Shown here piece by piece: positions 57,916 to 64,000 of a stretch of 64,000 nt of DNA. A program made the position numbers and the translations under genes. The number at the start of each line of letters is the position of its first letter. Positions within the stretch are counted from its first letter, which is position 1. This DNA is from Cafeteria roenbergensis (taxonomy: Eukaryota; Sar; Bigyra; Bicosoecida; Cafeteriaceae). Where the stretch lies: positions 495,909 to 559,908 of the forward strand of contig VLTN01000018.1 of NCBI GenBank assembly GCA_008330645.1, in the 5' to 3' direction. The notes under the pieces are model-generated. The model was not told the origin of the DNA and did no database searches. It saw nothing but the letters and a program-made list of their open reading frames with translations.

Positions 57916-59985
57916 TCACGCCATGGCGGATTCGACGGACGACGCGCTCTCATGAGTCGCAACGGCCGCAGCACATGCACCTTCGCGCATGCGCCTTTGA
58001 ACGCTCGTCCGCCAGGCAAGGAGGTGAAACCGCCGCTCCCAAGTTGTTGGTGTCATAAGCGCCTCGATGACGTCCGTGTGACCAGAGCGCTGCAGCATCG
58101 CGAGGCTTGCCGAGGCGGAGGCGCCAGACTGCGGCGCGGGCGCGCCAGCTTCCCGCAGCAGCCTCACCGTCGCGGCGCAGAAACACTGGAACGCCGCCAA
58201 GTCAAGAGGTGACTTGCCTTGCCTGTCTGAAATGCACGGGTCGGCGCCGGCGGCAAGGAGGCGGCGCACGAGTCTTATGTCTGGCCTGAGACACGCAGCC
58301 ACGAGCGGCGTCGTGCCGGTGTTCGTCCTGGCCATGTTCACATCCGCACCAGCCTCCACAAGCAGCCGCGCCACCGCGACGTGGCCGTTCCAGCATGCGA
58401 TGTACAGAGGCGTCGAGCCGATGTTCGTCCTGGCCTTGTTCACGTCCGCCCCAGCCTCCACAAGCAGCCGCGCCACCGCCTCGTGACCGTTCCAGCATGC
58501 CATGTAGAGAGGCGGCGCGCCGTCGCTCGTCCTGGCCTTGTTCACATCTGCACCAGCCTCCACAAGCAGCCGTGCCGCCGCCTCGTGACCGTTCTGGCAT
58601 GCGATGTACAGAGGCGTCGAGCCGATGTTCGTCCTGGCCTTGTTCACGTCCGCCCCAGCCTCCACAAGCAGCCGCGCCACCGCCTCGTGACCGTTCCAGC
58701 ATGCCATGTAGAGAGGCGGCGCGCCGTCGCTCGTCCTGGCCTTGTTCACATTTGCACCAGCCTCCACAAGCAGCCGTGCCGCCGCCTCGTGACCGTTCTG
58801 GCATGCGATGTACAGAGGCGTCGAGCCGATGTTCGTCCTGGCCTTGTTCACATCCGCCCCAGCCTCCACAAGCAGCCGCGCCACCGCATCGTGACCGTTC
58901 TGGCATGCCACATAGAGAGGCGGCGCGCCGTCGCTCGTCCTGGCCTTGTTCACATTTGCACCAGCCTCCACAAGCAGCCGTGCCGCCGCCTCGTGGCCGT
59001 TCGCGCATGCGACGAAAAGAGGCGTCGCACCGTTGTCCGTCCTGGCCATGTTCACATCCGCCCCAGCCTCCACAAGCAGCCGCGCCAGCGCATCGTGACC
59101 GTTCTGGCATGCCACATAGAGAGGCGTCACGCCGTCGTCCGTCCCGGCAGCGCCTTTACGAGCCCCTTTCACCCCTTCCGAGGAGCTGCTGCGCCGTCTT
59201 GCCCGAGCAGCGTCGCCCGCCAGCCGGCCAGGCTCCGACGCCCTTCGCGGGCCGTTGCCTGCGCGCCCGCGGCCCTTCGCTGCTGGGGAGCGCAGCGGCG
59301 TCGCATCAGACGCGCTCCGCCGCCGCCTCGGTCTTGGCTCGTCAGGGCTCTCGCCCAGCAAACGTGCCCGGGCCGCGCCTGTGGCCAGGGGGGCCTTGGT
59401 CGCGGGCTGGCTTGCGCGCGGCCCCGCTCCCATATCTGCCGCAGACGAAGCCTGTGCGGGCCCTTCTGCTGGAAGCACGCCCCGACCAGGCGCTGGCGCG
59501 CAGCCGCCTGGCCCAGCCTGGCTGCCGCCCGTCGCAGGCCAGTCGGCCCTGGCTTCGAGCGCCGACAAGTCCAGCGGTGGCACGACGCTCCCGTCCGAGG
59601 CCAGGCCGATCCTGAGCCAGCCAGCGGCGCGCTCGCCAGCGGCCAGGGGCTGGTTCACGCGGGCGCGGCTGGTCGGGCTGGCTGCGGCCGCGCGGCCCGC
59701 TGCCGAGCGGTCGGCTGCGGCCACTGCTGACCGGCTGGCGCGCGATCGCCCGAGGCCTGGCGCCGATGGTGCCCCAGGGGCCTCGCCGGCTGGCGCCAAC
59801 AGGAGCTCGCCGGCCCCGGCAGCAGTGGCGGGTTGCGCCCCATCCGCGCTGACCAGCGGTCTGGCGTGAGCCACTAGCGTGAAGGCGCCTCCAGCGCCAG
59901 CGCCGGGCCGCAGCCCAGCAGCCACGGCGCGCTCTCGCGCAGATGATGAACATCGTTGGGGGGGGTCGAAAACTCGCGTAACCAT
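57916..59985 (-). CDS. Ankyrin-repeat protein with near-identical repeats
   Basis: The product has 689 residues from the first ATG (59985, MVTRVFDPPQRCSSS). The first 280 residues are Ala/Arg/Pro-rich and disordered. Ten ankyrin repeats follow. Repeats 1-8 are 34 residues each with the core TPLYIACQNGHEAAARLLVE and are nearly identical; repeats 9 and 10 are diverged (TTPLVAACLRPDIRLVRR, KSPLDLAAF). Two repeat types alternate, one starting DGAPPLY and one IGSTPLY, giving a 204-bp higher-order unit. The C-terminal 75 residues are not recognised. Ankyrin proteins bind other proteins; the partner here is unknown. The frame upstream of the ATG continues into the 3' region of the retrotransposon, so the promoter and first residues may lie in element-derived DNA. 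Confidence 0.75.
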   Translation of the reverse strand: MVTRVFDPPQRCSSSARERAVAAGLRPGAGAGGAFTLVAHARPLVSADGAQPATAAGAGELLLAPAGEAPGAPSAPGLGRSRASRSAVAAADRSAAGRAAAASPTSRARVNQPLAAGERAAGWLRIGLASDGSVVPPLDLSALEARADWPATGGSQAGPGGCAPAPGRGVLPAEGPAQASSAADMGAGPRASQPATKAPLATGAARARLLGESPDEPRPRRRRSASDATPLRSPAAKGRGRAGNGPRRASEPGRLAGDAARARRRSSSSEGVKGARKGAAGTDDGVTPLYVACQNGHDALARLLVEAGADVNMARTDNGATPLFVACANGHEAAARLLVEAGANVNKARTSDGAPPLYVACQNGHDAVARLLVEAGADVNKARTNIGSTPLYIACQNGHEAAARLLVEAGANVNKARTSDGAPPLYMACWNGHEAVARLLVEAGADVNKARTNIGSTPLYIACQNGHEAAARLLVEAGADVNKARTSDGAPPLYMACWNGHEAVARLLVEAGADVNKARTNIGSTPLYIACWNGHVAVARLLVEAGADVNMARTNTGTTPLVAACLRPDIRLVRRLLAAGADPCISDRQGKSPLDLAAFQCFCAATVRLLREAGAPAPQSGASASASLAMLQRSGHTDVIEALMTPTTWERRFHLLAWRTSVQRRMREGACAAAVATHESASSVESAMA
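58318..59143. repeat. Tandem array of 102-bp ankyrin units (204-bp alternation)
   Basis: Eight 102-bp coding units show near-identity at DNA level, including synonymous sites, which points to recent duplication or gene conversion. Long open frames on the opposite strand arise from the same repeats. Confidence 0.9.
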
Positions 59986-60134
59986 GCCACACACTCGATT
60001 CACAGACTCACCAATCACCAATCCAGCAACTCCATCACCGATGAGTCACAAACCGCGCCAAACCCACAATCCCAAGTCCCAAGCCCAGATCACTCCCATC
60101 ACACTGCCACGAGTCGCCAATCAGCCGCCCCTGC
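59986..60134 (-). other. Probable 3' region of the retrotransposon
   Basis: This 150-bp stretch between the element's last stop codon and the ankyrin ATG is markedly poorer in GC. On the minus strand it is T/G-biased with repeated TTGG/GATTGGTGA words, and it ends near a run of eight Gs (59958-59965 on the plus strand). This suits an element 3' UTR; the exact end is not visible. Confidence 0.4.
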
Positions 60135-62346
60135 TCACCGCATACGCTCCACCTGCTGTCGCAGGTACTGCGTCTGCCCGATCAGCTGGGTCGCCAGTCC
60201 CTTGGCGATGACCTCGTTCAGCCTCGACAGCCAGCGGAAGGCCCAGCGCGCACGCTCCCTCGGCCGGTCGCCGAAGGCCGTGTCCGCCACCTTCTTGAGG
60301 AAGGCGAAGGCCGCCGGTCCCATGCGTCCCCGTGGTCGTGATGACGAAGGGCACAATGGAGCTCAAGTTGTCCTTTGTAGCTGAGCTCTTCTTGTACTCC
60401 CTCATCTTGTCATTCTCACGGCGCTCGAGAAAGGCGTCCATGCTCTGCAGGCCCTGCGTCACGTAGGACTTGCTCACCGCCGAGGTGATCTGCACGTCGA
60501 CGAGACAGGTGGTCTCGAAGTCGACGTGCACCCGCAGGTCCGGTCGCTTGCGCGCGGCCTCGCTGGACCCCGGCTGGGACCCGAAGCGCGTCTGCCCGTC
60601 CTGCCAGCTGGAGGGCTCCACCACCGACTGCAGCCCCGCCGAGCGCACCGCCGCGTGCAGGACGTCGCGGACGTCGTTGTGCGCCCGAATGGTGGAGCCC
60701 TTGCCGCAGCGGCAACGCGCCAGGTGATGTGCCACGCCGGAGACCCCGCCGATGTGGACGGTGCCTCTCGCGGTGGTGTCTCGCTGCATGCACGCGCAGT
60801 TGATCGACACGCCGTCTGGCACCACGTGGTCGGCCTCGGAGGCTCCGATGCGGTAGCGGGTGACCACCGCGAACTCCTCGTCCGTGAGCCCGCGGGGTCC
60901 CATCATCGTGTTGCGGAGCCAGTAGTGTGTTCCCGGCACGCATGCCTCTCGGAACGTGACCAGGTCGCTCATGACGCGGAACATGGCCGGGTCATCGATG
61001 TTGGCGACACGCTTCTCCGTCGTGCCCTTAGCCAGCGCCTCGGCCCTGCAGCGTGCTGTGCAGGCCCTGCGCGCCTTGGCCAAACGGCGCAGGAAGACAC
61101 ACTCGTGCTTGATGCGCAGCATGTCATCGTGGTGCAGCACCATCTTGCGTTGCCAGGCGCCTCGGTCTGCTCGTTCGCCCGCGCCGTCACCCCGTCGCCG
61201 TACAGGCACTTGCGGAGCTTGGCCTTCAGCTCGCCCGGCAGCTTACCCAGGGTGTCGGGCAAGAAGCCCTCGAACCCTGTCGCTGCGGCCAGGCAGCGGG
61301 CTCCCTTGCATGCCCTGATGAACTCCTCCACCAGGTTTGCCGCTGCCTCCATGTCATCCGACGACTCGTCGTGAGATCCGAGCTCCATCATCGCCTCCAG
61401 CGCCAGCTCCTCGATCTCGGCGCGCAGCTCTTCCAGGCCCTCGACAGCCCCCGCGATGTCCGACCTCCACACGTGCGCCAGCTGGTAGCGCTTCTTCACC
61501 CTGGCGGCATGAAGGTCGGCATCCTTGCCCACGACGCAGTCCTTGTCCGGCCTGAAGTACCGTGCCTCGGTGCAGGCGTCCTTGTACTCCTTGCTGTCCC
61601 GGTCGTAGTCCCGGTAGGCTCCCCTTGGCGACCTCCTCGCATCGCAGCAGGATGTCGCCCACCTCCTTGGTCGCATCGCTGCGGTCTGAGCGCTTCAGCG
61701 CCCGCATCACGAGTTTCTTGAGCGAGATGCCCTTCCAGTTGGGGTCGTTGCCGTCCGCGTCCGCGTCGGGTCCGTCCCTGGCCAACCCGATCGCCGGCGT
61801 TCGCCTGACCGAGTAGACCTGTGCCGCATCCGCTCTCGGCTGTGCGGCATCAGATGTCTCTTGGCCGGTTGGAGCGCCAGCCGCACTAGCTGCCGCTGCG
61901 CCGCCGCCGCTCGTCGTCATCTCGGTCGCCGCTCCCGCCGCGCTGGCGGCAGCCGCACCTCCGCCGACCGTCTGGCCTCCGCTTGTCGGTGTTGGCTGAT
62001 GCCCCGGTTCAGCCGCTCCCTCCGTACCGCTGACGAGCCACCCATCCAGCGTACCTGCAAGCTGCTGCCCGTGCGCCGGCCCCTCCTCGCAGTCCTCCTT
62101 GGACTCGCTCTCTCCGACCGCCGGGTGGTCCACCCACGGCGTGCCCCCGCCCAGGAGCGCCCACCACGCCTCCCGCCTTGCGTGCTCGTCCGGCAGCCCC
62201 CCGAACAAAGCGCCTCGATGGCTTGGACATGGCCTCACGAAGCCGTCCTCGGTCCACCGTGCACATCTCGTCCGAGAGCGCGTGGCCGATCGCATCCAGC
62301 TCCGTCTTGTGCGCCACTGCCGCCAGGTTGGCCAGCAGCGCCGCAT
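60135..62346 (-). pseudogene. Retrotransposon C-terminal part: linker and restriction-like endonuclease
   Basis: Three frames must be combined: 62346 to about 61625, then 61676 to about 61150, then 61209 to about 60330, ending in 60356-60135. The breaks lie near short C runs. The linker has Ala/Gly-rich text (GGGAAAASAAGA) and a helical part (KRYQLAHVWRSDIAGAVEGL). The endonuclease half has INCACMQRD, then HHLARCRCGKGSTIRAHNDV, a Cys/His cluster with the RHN-like motif, followed by RPDLRVHVDFETTCLVDVQ. That fits the PD-x(12-14)-D core of R2-type endonucleases, with the PD and the later D both present. A final helical tail ends QVERMR. The domain nicks the target site for reverse transcription. 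The frameshifts make this copy inactive unless they are sequence errors. Confidence 0.75.
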
Positions 62347-63941
62347 GGAACACCGCCAGCCTCCTGGCCCGCCGCCGCACCCGCTGCACTCTGTGCAGGT
62401 AGCTGAACTTCTGTCCGAGCACTGACAGCAGTAGGTGGTGCGCCCGCTTGAGCCCGCAGACCTCGATGCCGCGAGCAGGCGCTCCGCCGCCGGCCCGAAC
62501 TCCTTCTTCTAGTCGCCTTCATCGACTGCTCTAGGGCCACCTCGGTGAAGAGGTCCTCCCCACAGGACACTGCAGCACCGCCACGCTCCGTTCGGTGAGG
62601 TGGCACCCCGCAGCACCGAGGGTGGGGACCCTGGATCGTCCTACTCCGCTTCATCACCCGCTGAATTCTGGCTTTGGTTTCCTCGCGCTGTCCACGTTTG
62701 CCACAGCACCTGGTCTTGTCGGCGTTCATCCGCAGCCCACCGTGCTGAGCCGCTCGGCCAGCATCTGGGCTGCCTTGAAGGCGCTCTCCTCGGGCCCACC
62801 AGCGTCGTGTCGTCGGCCATCTGCAAGATGAGCACATCTGGGAAGGCGCGCCTCACCTCGTCCACCAGGGGTGCACTGCGATCGCAAAACAGTGCGCCCG
62901 CTGCCGGGTCGCCTTGACGCACGCCCTGTTGACTTCAGCTCAAAGGACCTCGCCCTCGGTCCGTGGCAAAAGAGGAGCGGGCTGGACGAGCCGTACAGCG
63001 CCAGCACCGCCGGCACGAGCTTCTCGTCTCAACCGCCGCACCTCCTCGATCACGCGCGTCTGGAGACGGAGTTGTAGGCATTGGCCATGTCCAAACGCTA
63101 CCACCACCGTTTTGCTCCTCCCTCCTCGAACGCGGGTACGGACAGCATGGACCAGCCTGCACGGACCCGTCTCGGCAGCCCAGGAACTGGAAAGCGCAGC
63201 TGGTCCAGCAGTCCGTGCTTTCCCAGGATGGTGTTCACCACCTTGCCCACCAGCTTGCCCAGGCCCGAGACCATGGCCACCGGCCTGATCTTGCCGTTGC
63301 CCTTGGGATCGCCATCAGGGTTGACGACCCGAGGACCCTGCGCTTCCTCGGCAGAGAGGTCGTTCCTCAACGCCTTCGACAAATGACACGAGCGCCTCCA
63401 GGTCCTTCTCGGCGATGTTTCTCAGCTGCTTCGCGACCATGCCGTCCGGCCCACGGCCTTCTTGTGCGGCATCGACTGAATTCGCCGCCGACACCATTTC
63501 CCGGAGCTCGGAGTCGTGAGGTCCGGCGCTTCTCCCTCCACTGTGCCGTCGACCACCTCCTCCTCGCTCGGGTGCAGTCCATCAATGCCTCCAGCGTCTC
63601 TCCTGTCCCTGTGCGACGGTGCCCGCCGACGCCATGCTCTTCGCCAGGTCCTTGGCGGAGGTTGCCGTTTTGACGCCGCAGATACGCCTTCAGGGCCGCT
63701 ACCGTGTGAGCTGCACCTTAAATTCCCGCCGCTTGCTCTACGGTCGGGTGGCCCTCGCGTTGCCTCTGCGCCCAGCACCCGCCAGGGACGCCGCCGCTGC
63801 CATGTTGCCGATGCTGTAAGGTGGCTTCGGCGCCACCGAACGTGATCGCTCACCGCCCTTGCGCTGCCGCAGTTTGTCCGCGGCAAAGCCTCGCCGAAGG
63901 GTGCACTGCCGAGCAGCGCCTTGATGTACCACTGCACCCAC
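62009..63941 (-). pseudogene. Retrotransposon reverse transcriptase, frameshifted
   Basis: RT motifs appear in family order but in different frames. The fingers lie at about 63497-63380 (GPDGMVAKQLRNIAEKDLEA), then GKIRPVAMVSGLGKLVGKVV (63382-63098). Motif A reads LDMANAYNSVSRR near 63060-63100 and is followed by a frame break. Motif B is RQGDPAAGALF and motif C is LQMADDTTLVGP (62922-62780), so the YxDD box is MADD. A thumb-like segment (LAVFHAALLANLAAVAHKTEL) lies at 62422-62235. At least four frame changes are needed. The catalytic Asp residues survive in their pieces. No start codon for the full protein is in the window. Confidence 0.75.
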
Positions 63942-64000
63942 TTCTGGAGGACATCCGTGTCGCAGGAAGGCTCCCTTGGCGAGGCTGTCCGGAGAGCTGT

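Larger units (their letters stand above)
59986..64000 (-). mobile_element. Non-LTR retrotransposon with restriction-like endonuclease, truncated by window edge
   Basis: Read on the minus strand, the order is reverse transcriptase, long linker, zinc-finger-like Cys/His cluster, restriction-like endonuclease, stop (60135) and an A/C- or T/G-biased 3' region. This is the layout of RLE-type non-LTR elements (R2, R4, NeSL, CRE groups). The reading frame breaks several times, so this copy is probably dead. The 5' part lies beyond base 64000. I see no LTRs, target-site duplication or poly(A) tail. Which clade it belongs to cannot be settled here. It could also be two damaged copies abutting, but the domain order is continuous. 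Confidence 0.78.

Noticed and set aside
58318-59143. CRISPR-like periodic repeats
   Set aside because: The units are contiguous 102-bp coding repeats without distinct spacers, in a eukaryotic gene.
58381-59730. Long plus-strand frames through the ankyrin array, resembling a repeat protein
   Set aside because: The periodicity comes from the 102-bp units; the minus-strand frame carries the ankyrin consensus.

Overview
The window reads as high-GC nuclear DNA from a free-living unicellular eukaryote. It has a spliceosomal DEAH helicase, IMP4, SRP68, NOT2 and POLD1-type DNA polymerase genes, spliceosomal introns, and organelle-targeting N-termini. I found no operons or ribosome binding sites. Composition and compactness recall very GC-rich, gene-dense protists such as bicosoecid stramenopiles (Cafeteria-like). 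That assignment is inference; the sequence alone does not prove it. No rRNA, tRNA or CRISPR was recognised.

Layout. 0-2.5 kb: first exon of an unknown minus-strand gene, an alpha/beta hydrolase and a small putative mitochondrial membrane protein. 2.6-9.6 kb: a DEAD-box helicase and a Prp2/DHX16-type DEAH helicase, both minus strand. 9.6-14.2 kb: an organellar YchF GTPase, an unknown protein and a NOT2 subunit of CCR4-NOT. 15.8-26.2 kb: one uninterrupted 3474-residue secreted protein with FG-GAP and Calx-beta-like modules. 26.7-37.5 kb: alanyl-tRNA synthetase with two possible starts, an unknown spliced gene, IMP4 and a mitochondrial-type PNPase. 38.8-49.7 kb: a glycine-rich RRM protein, SRP68, a THUMPD1/Tan1 tRNA-acetylation adaptor and the DNA polymerase delta catalytic subunit. 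50.3-57.4 kb: a WD40/BCAS3-like protein, phosphomannomutase, UDP-glucuronate decarboxylase and ALKBH6. 57.4-64 kb: an accessory-looking end with a recently expanded ankyrin-repeat gene and a frameshifted non-LTR retrotransposon carrying a restriction-like endonuclease, cut by the right edge.

Most genes sit in head-to-head pairs with 150-360 bp between start codons, so shared promoters are likely. I reconstructed introns in nine genes; every donor is GTGAG, lengths are 169-553 bp, and the splices restore conserved protein sequence where a family is known. TG-rich tracts often follow stop codons and may serve as 3'-end processing signals. Many genes act in RNA metabolism and translation. The unusual material is the giant secreted protein, the ankyrin/retrotransposon end, the unknown proteins, and a perfect 20-bp-arm palindrome inside a coding region.
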